This document shows, one piece after another, positions 1 to 7,895 of a stretch of 64,000 bases of DNA. The first letter of the stretch is position 1. Each line of letters opens with the position of its first letter. The stretch is from assembly GCF_002979415.1 (NCBI RefSeq), contig NZ_PCOT01000002.1:161623-225622 (forward strand), in the 5' to 3' direction. Source of the DNA: Microbacterium sp. MYb72. GTDB taxonomy: Bacteria; Actinomycetota; Actinomycetes; Actinomycetales; Microbacteriaceae. The translations under genes were made by a program, and so were the position numbers. The notes under the pieces are model-generated. The model made no database searches. It had not been told where the DNA came from and saw nothing but the letters and a program-made list of their open reading frames with translations.

Positions 1-4
1 GAGC

Positions 5-910
5 TCAGCCCTTGACGGCTCCGGCGACGAGACCGCTCGTCATCCGCCCCTGCACGATCACGAAGAAGATGATCACCGGGATCGCCACGATCGCCGACGC
101 CGCCATCACCTGGCCCCAGTCGATCGCCTGCGTCGCGCTCTGCTGCACGAAGCCCCGCAGCCACAGCGGGAGCGTGCGGTTGTTCTCCATGATCACGAGC
201 GCCACCGTGAACTCGTTCCAGCACTGCAGGAAGGCGAAGACCCCGGACGCGACCAGCCCCGGCGCCAGCAGCGGAAGCGTGATCCGCATGAACGCCTGGG
301 TGCGGCTCAGCCCGTCGATCATGGCCGCCTCCTCGAGCTCTGCCGGCACGCCGACGACGAACCCTCTCAGCATCCAGATCGTGAACGGCACGACGGCCGC
401 GACGTACAGGATGCTGAGCCCGAAGACGTTGCTCAGCAGTCCCATCGCGGACATCATCTTGTACTGCGCGATGAACAGCCCCTCGGCGGGGAGCATCTGG
501 ATGAGCAGGATCGTGATGATGAAGCTCACCCTGCCCCGGAACCGGAACCGGCTGATCGCGATGGACGCGAGGAACGCGAACACGAGACAGACCGCGACCG
601 AGAGCAGCGTCACACCGACGCTCACTCCGAGGGCGGCGAAGAAGGAGGGGGTGAGCACCCGCTCGAAGTTCTTCAGACTCCCCCCGATGGGGAAGAAGGT
701 CGGCGTCGCCGCCTCCAACGTCACCGAGGACAGCATGGAGGAGTTCACCATCCAGTACACCGGGAACGCCCACATGACGGCGAGCACGAGCGCGAGGATG
801 CTGAGCAGCCACACGCCCGGCCGGAACCGACGGCGCCTGCGCACGGCCACCCGAGACGGCGAGACGGCGACGCCCGATTCGGCGCGTCGCTCTGCGACCG
901 CTGTCATCAT
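5..910 (-). CDS. Carbohydrate ABC transporter permease (MalG type)
   Basis: Inner-membrane permease of a CUT1 sugar importer. About 301 residues with six hydrophobic segments and the cytoplasmic EAA loop (ELEEAAMIDG, residues 191-200) that contacts the ATPase. The start is the ATG at 910-908, whose ATGA overlaps the stop of the upstream permease; GGAGGA lies 6 nt before it. A second ATG follows immediately (907), so the start is uncertain by one codon. It is the last gene visible of binding protein-MalF-MalG. No ATPase gene is seen here; CUT1 systems in actinobacteria often share one encoded elsewhere (family knowledge). The substrate cannot be read from the sequence. Confidence 0.9.
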   Translation of the reverse strand: MMTAVAERRAESGVAVSPSRVAVRRRRRFRPGVWLLSILALVLAVMWAFPVYWMVNSSMLSSVTLEAATPTFFPIGGSLKNFERVLTPSFFAALGVSVGVTLLSVAVCLVFAFLASIAISRFRFRGRVSFIITILLIQMLPAEGLFIAQYKMMSAMGLLSNVFGLSILYVAAVVPFTIWMLRGFVVGVPAELEEAAMIDGLSRTQAFMRITLPLLAPGLVASGVFAFLQCWNEFTVALVIMENNRTLPLWLRGFVQQSATQAIDWGQVMAASAIVAIPVIIFFVIVQGRMTSGLVAGAVKG

Positions 911-1854
911 GATGTCTCCTCCTTGATGAGGCTGCGCACGTAGAACCAGCTCAGCGCGATCGTGATCGCGAGCACGAAGATCGACATCGCCGCCCCCGCA
1001 CCGTAGTCGAATCCGGCCACGCCGGTCTTGTAGATGTAGGTGCCGAGCAGGTCGTAGTCGGTGGACTTCGGCCCGGCGTCCTGCAGGAGGGTGATCTGCG
1101 CGAACACCCGGAGGTCCCAGATCAGGTTCAGCAACAGCACGATCGCGATGACGGGCTTGAGCACGGGGAACATCACGTAGCGGAACCGCTGCCACGCGCC
1201 GGCGCCGTCGAGCTGGCTCGCCTCGAGCACCTCTCCGCTGACCTGGGTCAGACCGGCGTAGGCCGAGAAGGCGACGAACGGGACGGACATCCAGATGATG
1301 ATGATCCCGGCGACCATGAAGAACAGCGCCGGAGTCGTGCCGATCCAGTTGAACTGTCCGACGTCGACCCCCGGGATGAGGTTCAGCAGGTAGTTGACGA
1401 CGCCGCGGCGCCGGTCGAACAGCCAGATCCACACGGTCATCGCCGCGATCACGGGCATGGCCCAGGCCAGCAGGAGTGCAATCTGCAGGATGAAACGGAC
1501 GGCGGCGGGCACCTTCGTCATGAGGAGCGCCATGAGGACGCCCACGACCACGGTGATCGCCGCGGTGACGATGCAGAAGAGGACCGAGCGCAGCGTCACC
1601 TCCCAGAACGTGGCGTTCTGCGCGATGGAGATGTAGTTGGCGAACCAGACGAAGTCCGGGGCCTTGCCGCCCAGCTGCTGGAGCGCCCCGTACTTCTGGA
1701 ACGAGGTGATGATCTGCCAGACGACGGGATAGCCCATGCCGAGGAGGAGGACGAGCGACGCGCCGAGGATCAGGACGTAGGGGGCCCAGTTCCGGCGGCG
1801 CGCCGGGGGGACGTCGACGGATGCCGTCGACGGAGAAGGTGCGGTGAGGGTCAT
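907..1854 (-). CDS. Carbohydrate ABC transporter permease (MalF type)
   Basis: Partner permease of the same CUT1 importer, 315 residues. It has a soluble N-terminus of about 24 residues, then six membrane segments and the EAA loop near residues 208-227 (GEVLEASQLDGAGA). The ATG at 1854 follows a hairpin-containing gap of 65 nt after the binding-protein gene, and its stop overlaps the start of the next permease, so the two permeases are translationally coupled. The substrate is unknown. Confidence 0.9.
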   Translation of the reverse strand: MTLTAPSPSTASVDVPPARRRNWAPYVLILGASLVLLLGMGYPVVWQIITSFQKYGALQQLGGKAPDFVWFANYISIAQNATFWEVTLRSVLFCIVTAAITVVVGVLMALLMTKVPAAVRFILQIALLLAWAMPVIAAMTVWIWLFDRRRGVVNYLLNLIPGVDVGQFNWIGTTPALFFMVAGIIIIWMSVPFVAFSAYAGLTQVSGEVLEASQLDGAGAWQRFRYVMFPVLKPVIAIVLLLNLIWDLRVFAQITLLQDAGPKSTDYDLLGTYIYKTGVAGFDYGAGAAMSIFVLAITIALSWFYVRSLIKEETS

Positions 1855-1880
1855 GAGATCACGAATCCGAGGATCAGAAT

Positions 1881-1914
1881 GCGGCGGGGCTGGACCGGAG
1901 TCCAGCCCCGCCGC
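1881..1914. other. Perfect intergenic hairpin between binding-protein and permease genes
   Basis: A 15-bp perfect inverted repeat (arms 1881-1895 and 1900-1914) with a CGGA loop lies just after the binding-protein stop codon, inside the operon. In ABC sugar operons such hairpins commonly stabilise the binding-protein message or partly terminate transcription, so that binding protein exceeds permease. There is no T-tract. The role is inferred from position and family precedent. Confidence 0.6.
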
Positions 1915-1919
1915 AGGCG

Positions 1920-3260
1920 TCAGCCGTTGATGATCGCATCGATCTTGGCGTCGTACTCCTTCGCCAAGGCCTTCACGTCGCCGCCCTCGGCGATCTTGCC
2001 GAAGAACTCCTCGAGGATCTTCTGCCCCTCGACCGCCGCCCAGCCGGGTGCCGCCGGGGTGAGCTTCGAGTTCAGCGCGGAGTCGACCAGAGCCTTCGCG
2101 AACTGGTCGTCACCGAGGTCGCCGACGAAGTCGGTGTTGGCCGGACCGAGGCCGTTCTTGGCCAGCAGCTTCTGGTAGTCGTCGGAGAAGATGATGCGCA
2201 GCAGCTCCTTGGCGCCGGCCTGCTTCGTGCTCTTCGCCGAGATGGCGATGTTGGATCCGCCCGCGAACACGGGTGCGGGCTCGCCCGCCGTCGTGCCGGG
2301 CAGCGGGAAGACGCCGAAGACCTCGTCGTTCCACTCGCGCTTCTCGTTGCCCTTGTCGTCATCGCCGACGTAGTCGCCGATCGACCAGTGCGCCCATCCC
2401 GGAGCGATGATGGTCGCGGCAGAGGGCGCCGCGCCGTCCTTGTCGTTGTTGATGTTGACCCACGGGGTCGAGTCATCCTCGGTCGCCGGCGCGTTCGAGG
2501 CGTCCTCGAACAGGGTCTGGAACTGCTCCAGTCCGGTGATCGTCTTGGCGTCGGAGAGCGTCGAGACCCACTTGTCGCCGTCCTTCTTCGCCAGCTCGCC
2601 GCCGTTCGCGAACACCCACGACACGCCGTTGCGCCAGTCCTGACCGCCGATGTAGAACCCGGACTGTCCGGGCGTCTTGAGCTTCGCGACGTCGGCGTTG
2701 AACTCCTCGAGCGTGGTGGGGACCTCGAGCCCCGCGGCCTGCCAGATGTCCTTGCGGTAGGTGACGTAGCGCGAGCCGAAGTAGTAGGGCAGCGCGTACT
2801 GCTTGCCGTCGACCTCGCCGACCTCGACGAAGGAGTGGAGCAGCTTGTCTCCGCCGAGGTCCTCGTAGATCGGGCTCAGGTCGGAGAAGGCGCCGGCCGT
2901 GGTGAAGGTCGGCGACCACGTGTTGCCGATCTCGGTGACGTCGGGGGTGTTCTTCGCGTCGGGGAGCTGGTTCGTCAGCTTCGTGAGGGCGTCGGTCCAG
3001 TCCTGCTGCTGGATCTTCAGCGTGCCGCCGGTCGCCTGCTTGTAGTGGTCGACGAGGTACTCGCGCGCCTCGTCCGGCGTGTCACCGCCCATGACCCAGA
3101 ACGTGATGTCCTGGCCTTTGGCTCCCTCGGCATCGAAGCCGGCGGGAGCATCGCCAGAGGGCGTGTCTCCCCCGCCGGCGCAGCCGGTCAGGGTGAGGGC
3201 GAGAGCCGAGGCCCCCGCGAGAGCGGTGAGCGCGAGTCTGCGCTTCCCATTTCGGATCAT
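1920..3260 (-). CDS. Extracellular solute-binding lipoprotein of sugar ABC transporter
   Basis: Cluster-B type sugar-binding protein of 446 residues feeding the two downstream permeases. The N-terminus is a lipoprotein signal: MIRNGKRR, a hydrophobic stretch, then the lipobox LTGC with the lipidated cysteine at residue 27, so the protein is anchored on the outer face of the membrane. The ATG at 3260 is preferred because GAGAGGA lies about 9 nt upstream and the signal peptide begins there; the frame stays open further upstream, but that part does not look like protein. First gene of the importer operon. The ligand is not predictable from sequence alone. Confidence 0.9.
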   Translation of the reverse strand: MIRNGKRRLALTALAGASALALTLTGCAGGGDTPSGDAPAGFDAEGAKGQDITFWVMGGDTPDEAREYLVDHYKQATGGTLKIQQQDWTDALTKLTNQLPDAKNTPDVTEIGNTWSPTFTTAGAFSDLSPIYEDLGGDKLLHSFVEVGEVDGKQYALPYYFGSRYVTYRKDIWQAAGLEVPTTLEEFNADVAKLKTPGQSGFYIGGQDWRNGVSWVFANGGELAKKDGDKWVSTLSDAKTITGLEQFQTLFEDASNAPATEDDSTPWVNINNDKDGAAPSAATIIAPGWAHWSIGDYVGDDDKGNEKREWNDEVFGVFPLPGTTAGEPAPVFAGGSNIAISAKSTKQAGAKELLRIIFSDDYQKLLAKNGLGPANTDFVGDLGDDQFAKALVDSALNSKLTPAAPGWAAVEGQKILEEFFGKIAEGGDVKALAKEYDAKIDAIING

Positions 3261-3334
3261 TCTGGTGTTTCCTCTCGGTGCTGCACTGCAGGAGGGATCT
3301 CCGGATGGAGTCGAACCCCGGGTGAGGTCCATTG

Positions 3335-3377
3335 AACAAACCGCGAAAGGTTTGTTAGGACAGCAACCTAACAAACC
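3335..3377. promoter_or_regulatory. Triple inverted AACAAACC operator upstream of sugar ABC operon
   Basis: Three copies of an AACAAACC box alternate in orientation: 3335-3342, 3349-3356 (inverted) and 3370-3377. They form two nested perfect palindromes: 8-bp arms around GCGAAA, and 11-bp arms (3349-3359/3367-3377) around ACAGCAA. The block lies 75-117 nt upstream of the binding-protein start. GTTTGTT/AACAAAC boxes resemble ROK-family (XylR-like) operators. No ROK gene is in the window, so the regulator is inferred. Confidence 0.65.
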
Positions 3378-3455
3378 CTGCTCGGGGTGACAACCCTCGA
3401 CGCCGACCGGAGGTAACGTTTCGGCCTCGACCCTCGGATCCGTCATGATTCCCCC

Positions 3456-3478
3456 CTAAAGGTCGAAAGGACACTAAG
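3456..3478. promoter_or_regulatory. Candidate NrtR operator over the nad operon promoter
   Basis: An imperfect inverted repeat, CTAAAGGTC-GAAAG-GACACTAAG (6 of 9 arm positions symmetric), ends inside a TAAGAT -10-like hexamer at 3475-3480, 24 nt upstream of the nrtR start. Its position over the promoter suits repression by NrtR. The symmetry is only moderate and I did not compare it with a motif matrix. Confidence 0.35.
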
Positions 3479-3503
3479 ATCGACAGCGGAGGTTAAGGTA
3501 ACT

Positions 3504-4214
3504 ATGACTCAAAGCATCCGCGTGGCGGTCTCGACCGTCATCCTCACGCTGCGGCGCGCGGAGTCGGGCGCCGCCGTGCTCGCCCTTCCGCTCGTGCTGC
3601 GGACGCGCGAGCCCTTCGCGGACCAGTGGGCGCTCCCCGGCGGATGGCTCACGGCAGCGGAGTCCCCCGTCGATGCATCCGCCCGCACACTCGCCGAGAC
3701 GACGGGCCTCTCTCCGAGCTACCTCGAGCAGCTCTACGCGTTCGGAGCGGTCGACCGCTCCCCCACCAGGGTCGTCTCCCTCGTCTACTGGGCGCTGTTG
3801 CGACAGGACGACGTCGATGCCCAGATCGCCGCTCACCGCGCCTCGGGTCTCGCCCCCGAGAACGTGCGCTGGTTCGAGATCGACGCCCTGCCCGAGCTGG
3901 CTTTCGACCACGCGAAGATCATCGAGTACGCGCTCTGGCGACTCCGCAACAAGGTCGGCTACAGCCGCGTCGCCCACGGATTCCTCCCCGCCGAGTTCAC
4001 CCTCGCCGATCTGCGCGAGGCGTACGAGGCGATCCTCGGCAGGTCCCTCGACCCGGCGAACTTCCGTCGCCAGGTCGAGGCCTCAGGCAACCTGCTCCCC
4101 ACCGACCGCTTCCGCACCGGAAGTCACCGCCCCGCACGTCTCTACCGCTACAACACCGATGTCGCGCTGGCCGATCGCGGCCCGCTCGGCCCCGAGGAAA
4201 CGAGCATCCGATGA
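3504..4214 (+). CDS. nrtR: NrtR-type Nudix-related transcriptional regulator of NAD synthesis
   Basis: 236 residues: an N-terminal Nudix fold (about 1-150) followed by a winged-helix domain (about 155-236, starting near HGFLPAEFTLADLREAYEA). The Nudix box at residues 46-69 keeps the first G and E but has RTLAET where catalytic Nudix enzymes have REUxEE, which is the pattern of non-catalytic, ADP-ribose-sensing NrtR repressors. It is the first gene of the nrtR-nadA-nadB-nadC-nifS unit, and its TGA overlaps the nadA ATG. This fits autoregulation of de novo NAD synthesis. GGAGG at 3488-3492 precedes the ATG by 11 nt. Confidence 0.88.
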   Translation: MTQSIRVAVSTVILTLRRAESGAAVLALPLVLRTREPFADQWALPGGWLTAAESPVDASARTLAETTGLSPSYLEQLYAFGAVDRSPTRVVSLVYWALLRQDDVDAQIAAHRASGLAPENVRWFEIDALPELAFDHAKIIEYALWRLRNKVGYSRVAHGFLPAEFTLADLREAYEAILGRSLDPANFRRQVEASGNLLPTDRFRTGSHRPARLYRYNTDVALADRGPLGPEETSIR

Positions 4215-5539
4215 GCATCACCTTCATCCCCGTCACCCGCCTCGACCCGTCGGTCGACCACCAGCTCCAGGAGATCGTGAGCGGGGCGTCGACAGACGCC
4301 ACCTGCAGCACCGATCTCGCGGCCGGCCCCTGGGACTTCGACACCCGTCCCGGCTACGGCCCCGGCTCCTCGATGGGCGACGTGATCCCCACCGGCGCAC
4401 CCCGGCAGGGTGAGCTGCCGGTCGAGTACCGCGAAGCGGACGAAGACGAGCTCGACGCCCGCATCCGCGCCGCGAAGGAGACGCTGGGAGACCGGGTCGT
4501 CGTGCTCGGCCACTTCTACCAGCGCGAGGAGGTCGTGCGACACGCCGACTACGTGGGCGACTCGTTCCAGCTCGCCACGGCCGCGAAGGGCCGGACGGAT
4601 GCCGAGGCGATCGTCTTCTGCGGCGTGCACTTCATGGCCGAGACCGCCGACCTGCTCTCCACACCGGACCAGGCCGTCATCCTGCCGAACCTCGCCGCCG
4701 GGTGCTCCATGGCCGACATGGCCGACATCGACCAGGTCGAGGACTGCTGGGAGCAGCTCGCCGAGATCTACGGCGACATGGACGCGGTCGACGACGACGG
4801 GCGCGTCCCGGTGATCCCCGTCACGTACATGAATTCCTCTGCGGCGATCAAGGGCTTCGTCGGCCGTCACGGCGGCATCGTGTGCACCTCGTCGAACGCC
4901 GCGACCGTGCTGGAGTGGGCGTTCGAGCGCGGGAGGCGCGTGCTGTTCTTCCCCGATCAGCACCTGGGCCGCAACACCGCCAAGGCGATGGGCGTTCCGC
5001 TGGATCGGATGCCGATGTGGAATCCTCGCAGGGCGCTCGGCGGCTCGACCGCCGACGAGCTGGCCGATGCGCAGGTCATCCTGTGGCACGGGTTCTGCTC
5101 CGTGCACCGCCGGTTCACCGTCGCGCAGATCGATCAGGCCCGCGCCGAGCACCCCGGTGTGCGCGTGATCGTGCACCCCGAGTGCCCGATGGAGGTCGTC
5201 GACGCCGCCGACGAGGCTGGTTCCACCGACTACATCCGCAAGGCGATCGAGGCGGCGACCACGCCTACGACCTTCGCCGTCGGAACCGAGATCAACCTGG
5301 TGCGGCGCTTGGCGGCCCAGTACCCGCAGCACGAGATCTTCTGCCTCGACCCTGTCGTGTGCCCGTGCTCGACGATGTACCGCATCCACCCCGGCTACCT
5401 GGCCTGGGTGCTGGAGGAGCTCGTCGCCGGACGCACGCCCAACCGGATCACGGTGTCTGACGACGTGGCGGCTCCCGCCCGTGTCGCGCTCGAACGGATG
5501 CTCGCGGCGAAGCCCCCGGTCACGGCGGGCGCGAGATGA
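4211..5539 (+). CDS. nadA: Quinolinate synthase NadA
   Basis: Condenses iminoaspartate with dihydroxyacetone phosphate to quinolinate; a cytoplasmic [4Fe-4S] enzyme. 442 residues, with an N-terminal extension of about 80 residues before the core, as in other actinobacterial NadA. GHFYQ at 100-104 and YVGDS at 114-118 are typical. Candidate cluster cysteines are C137 (FCGVHFMAE), C225 (VCTSSNA) and C384/C386 (CPCSTM). It starts by ATGA overlap with nrtR and ends overlapping the nadB ATG. The iron-sulfur requirement explains the cysteine desulfurase at the end of the operon. Confidence 0.95.
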   Translation: MSITFIPVTRLDPSVDHQLQEIVSGASTDATCSTDLAAGPWDFDTRPGYGPGSSMGDVIPTGAPRQGELPVEYREADEDELDARIRAAKETLGDRVVVLGHFYQREEVVRHADYVGDSFQLATAAKGRTDAEAIVFCGVHFMAETADLLSTPDQAVILPNLAAGCSMADMADIDQVEDCWEQLAEIYGDMDAVDDDGRVPVIPVTYMNSSAAIKGFVGRHGGIVCTSSNAATVLEWAFERGRRVLFFPDQHLGRNTAKAMGVPLDRMPMWNPRRALGGSTADELADAQVILWHGFCSVHRRFTVAQIDQARAEHPGVRVIVHPECPMEVVDAADEAGSTDYIRKAIEAATTPTTFAVGTEINLVRRLAAQYPQHEIFCLDPVVCPCSTMYRIHPGYLAWVLEELVAGRTPNRITVSDDVAAPARVALERMLAAKPPVTAGAR

Positions 5540-7044
5540 ACGTCATCGTCGTCGGCTCGGGCATCGCCGGGCTGACTGCGGCGCTGCACGCGCACGAGGC
5601 GGGGCATCGGGTCTCGCTCGTGACCAAGGGCGCGCTCGGCGACGGCTGCACCGGGTTCGCGCAGGGCGGGGTCGCGGGCGTCTACGGACCAGGGGACTCG
5701 GCCGCTCGGCACGCCGCCGACACGATGGCCGCCGGCGCGGGGCTGTCGGACGCCGCCGCCGTCGACGTGCTCGTCGACGACGCGGCCGCGCGCATCGCCG
5801 AGCTGATCGCGCGCGGCGTCGCGTTCGACCGGGCACCCGACGGGCGGCTCCTGCTCGGACGCGAGGCCGCGCACAGCCATGCACGCATCGTCCATGCGGG
5901 CGGCGACGCCACGGGCGCCGCGATCTCCCTGGCACTGGTCGCCGCGGTGCGGCACACGAGCATCGACGTCACGGAGCACGCCTTCCTCGTCGACCTCCTG
6001 ATGCGCGACGGATCGGTGCACGGCATCCGCACTCTCGTCGACGGACGTCTGGTGGAGCGCGAGACGGATGCCGTCATCCTCGCGACCGGAGGAGCCGGGC
6101 ACCTCTACGCGCACACGACGAACCCGCTCGGAACCACCGGCGACGGGATCGCCGCGGCGCTCCGCGCCGGTGCCGCGGTCGCCGATCTGGAGTTCGTGCA
6201 GTTCCACCCGACGATCCTCGTGTCGGAGCCCGCGTTCCTCGTCTCCGAGGCCGTGCGCGGCGAGGGCGCGACCCTGATCGACGACGAGGGCCGCCGTTTC
6301 GTGTTCGACACCCACCCCGACGGCGAGCTCGCCCCCCGCGACGTGGTATCCCGCGCGATCGCCAGGCAGGCGGCGGCGCAGGGTTCCCCGGTCCGGCTGG
6401 ACGCGACCATGCTGGGCGCGGCACGGCTGGCGGAGCGCTTCCCCACCATCGACCGGGTGACCCGCGAGCGCGGATTCGACTGGGCAGGAGAGCCGATCCC
6501 TGTGACCCCGGCCGCCCACTACCTGATGGGCGGCGTCGTCACGGATCTCGACGGCCGCACGACCCTTCCCGGACTCTTCGCCGTCGGCGAGACCGCGCGC
6601 ACCGGCGTGCACGGCGCCAACCGCCTCGCGAGCAACTCGCTGCTGGAGGGCGCCGTCTTCGGGGCCAGAGCAGCCGCGGCGCTCTCGGACCCGCACCCGC
6701 CGTTCCGGTCGCGAAACCGGTCGGCTTCCCCGCGCCTCGCCGACCAGGTTCGCGACCGCAGCGACCGGGTTCGCCACCGGGGCGGTCACGAGAGCTTCAC
6801 CCGCGCGGCGCTCCAGCGGCTCATGTGGGACGACGTGGGCCTCCTCCGCACAGAGGACGGGCTCGCGCGCGCCATCGACGTCATCCTGGCCTGGCAGGCG
6901 GATGCCGTCGCCTCTGCCACCGTCGCCGAGCACGAAGACGCGAATCTCCTCCTCCTCGCCGCCGAGACCGCCTCCGCCGCACGGAACCGCACCGCGAGCG
7001 TCGGCGCCCACTACCTCGAAGCCCCTCGTCTGGAGAGAGTCTGA
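5536..7044 (+). CDS. nadB: L-aspartate oxidase NadB
   Basis: FAD enzyme oxidising L-aspartate to iminoaspartate, the substrate of NadA. 502 residues: N-terminal dinucleotide fold (GSGIAGLTAA, from residue 7), AQGG motif, FVQFHPT, and HGANRLASNSLLEGAVFG (about 358-375), all typical of the family. After that comes an arginine-rich, low-complexity linker (about 390-417) built on two 21-bp direct repeats (6741-6778), then a helical C-terminal part shorter than usual. Overlaps nadA by ATGA and nadC by TGATG. Confidence 0.93.
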   Translation: MNVIVVGSGIAGLTAALHAHEAGHRVSLVTKGALGDGCTGFAQGGVAGVYGPGDSAARHAADTMAAGAGLSDAAAVDVLVDDAAARIAELIARGVAFDRAPDGRLLLGREAAHSHARIVHAGGDATGAAISLALVAAVRHTSIDVTEHAFLVDLLMRDGSVHGIRTLVDGRLVERETDAVILATGGAGHLYAHTTNPLGTTGDGIAAALRAGAAVADLEFVQFHPTILVSEPAFLVSEAVRGEGATLIDDEGRRFVFDTHPDGELAPRDVVSRAIARQAAAQGSPVRLDATMLGAARLAERFPTIDRVTRERGFDWAGEPIPVTPAAHYLMGGVVTDLDGRTTLPGLFAVGETARTGVHGANRLASNSLLEGAVFGARAAAALSDPHPPFRSRNRSASPRLADQVRDRSDRVRHRGGHESFTRAALQRLMWDDVGLLRTEDGLARAIDVILAWQADAVASATVAEHEDANLLLLAAETASAARNRTASVGAHYLEAPRLERV

Positions 7045-7895
7045 TGCTCACCGCAGCCACCGTCACCCGCGTCGTCGCCGCCGCCCTCGACGAGGACGCC
7101 CCCTGGGGCGACCTCACCAGCACGACCCTTCTGCCAGCCGACGCGACGGCGACCGCCGACCTCGTCGCGCGCGAGAGCGGGGTGTTCAGCGGCGGCGAGG
7201 TCTTCACCGCCGCGTTCGCCCTCACCGACCCGTCCCTCGTCGTCGACGTGCACGTCGGCGACGGCGACGAGTTCCGCCCCGGAGATGTCCTCGCCTCGGT
7301 CACGGGATCCGCGCGGAGCATCCTCACCGCCGAGCGCATCGCACTGAACTTCACGCAGCGCATGAGCGGCATCGCCACTCTCACGGCGGCATACGTCCGC
7401 GCCGTGGAGGGAACCGGCGTCCGCATCGCCGACACGCGCAAGACGACACCGGGACTCCGCGCGTTCGAGCGGCACGCCGTGTTCTCCGGCGGCGGCCGCA
7501 ACCACCGGTTCTCCCTGTCGGACGCCGTGATGGCGAAGGACAACCACCTCGCCGTGCTGCAGCGCGCCGGCGGCGACCTCGCCGGGAGGCTTCGCGACGC
7601 CTTCGCGCACCTCCCCCACTCGATGCACATCGTGGTCGAGGTCGACCGGCTCGATCAGATCCCGGCCGTGCTCGACGGCGGCGCCCACACCGTGCTGCTG
7701 GACAACTTCTCGCTGGACGACCTGCGGGCGGGCGTCGCGCTCATCGGCGATCGCGCACAGGTCGAGGCCTCCGGCGGCGTCAGCCTCGACACCGTCGCGG
7801 CCATCGCGGCCACCGGCGTCGACGTGATCTCCGTCGGCGCCCTGACGCACTCCGCCCGTGCCCTCGACCTCGGGCTGGACGTCAGGATCGACTGA
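7044..7895 (+). CDS. nadC: Nicotinate-nucleotide pyrophosphorylase (carboxylating) NadC
   Basis: Quinolinate phosphoribosyltransferase making nicotinate mononucleotide from quinolinate and PRPP, the third step of de novo NAD synthesis. 283 residues, the usual length. The PRPP/quinolinate-binding motifs IADTRKTTPGLR and GGRNHRFSLSDAVMAKDNH are intact, and the barrel ends with VEASGGVSL and VISVGALTHS. The ATG overlaps the nadB stop (TGATG) and its own stop overlaps the next start, so the operon is tightly coupled. Confidence 0.95.
   Translation: MLTAATVTRVVAAALDEDAPWGDLTSTTLLPADATATADLVARESGVFSGGEVFTAAFALTDPSLVVDVHVGDGDEFRPGDVLASVTGSARSILTAERIALNFTQRMSGIATLTAAYVRAVEGTGVRIADTRKTTPGLRAFERHAVFSGGGRNHRFSLSDAVMAKDNHLAVLQRAGGDLAGRLRDAFAHLPHSMHIVVEVDRLDQIPAVLDGGAHTVLLDNFSLDDLRAGVALIGDRAQVEASGGVSLDTVAAIAATGVDVISVGALTHSARALDLGLDVRID

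Noticed and set aside
907..3260. ABC importer without an ATPase treated as an anomaly
   Set aside because: CUT1 importers in actinobacteria commonly use a shared ATPase encoded elsewhere, so the absence is expected.
2388..3335. Plus-strand open frame opposite the sugar-binding lipoprotein
   Set aside because: Antisense shadow with Arg/Val/Glu bias and no start-site evidence.
5395..7011. Long minus-strand open frame opposite nadB
   Set aside because: Antisense shadow of nadB in GC-rich DNA; the translation is Arg/Gly/Ala-biased with no family motif, while the plus strand carries all NadB signatures.
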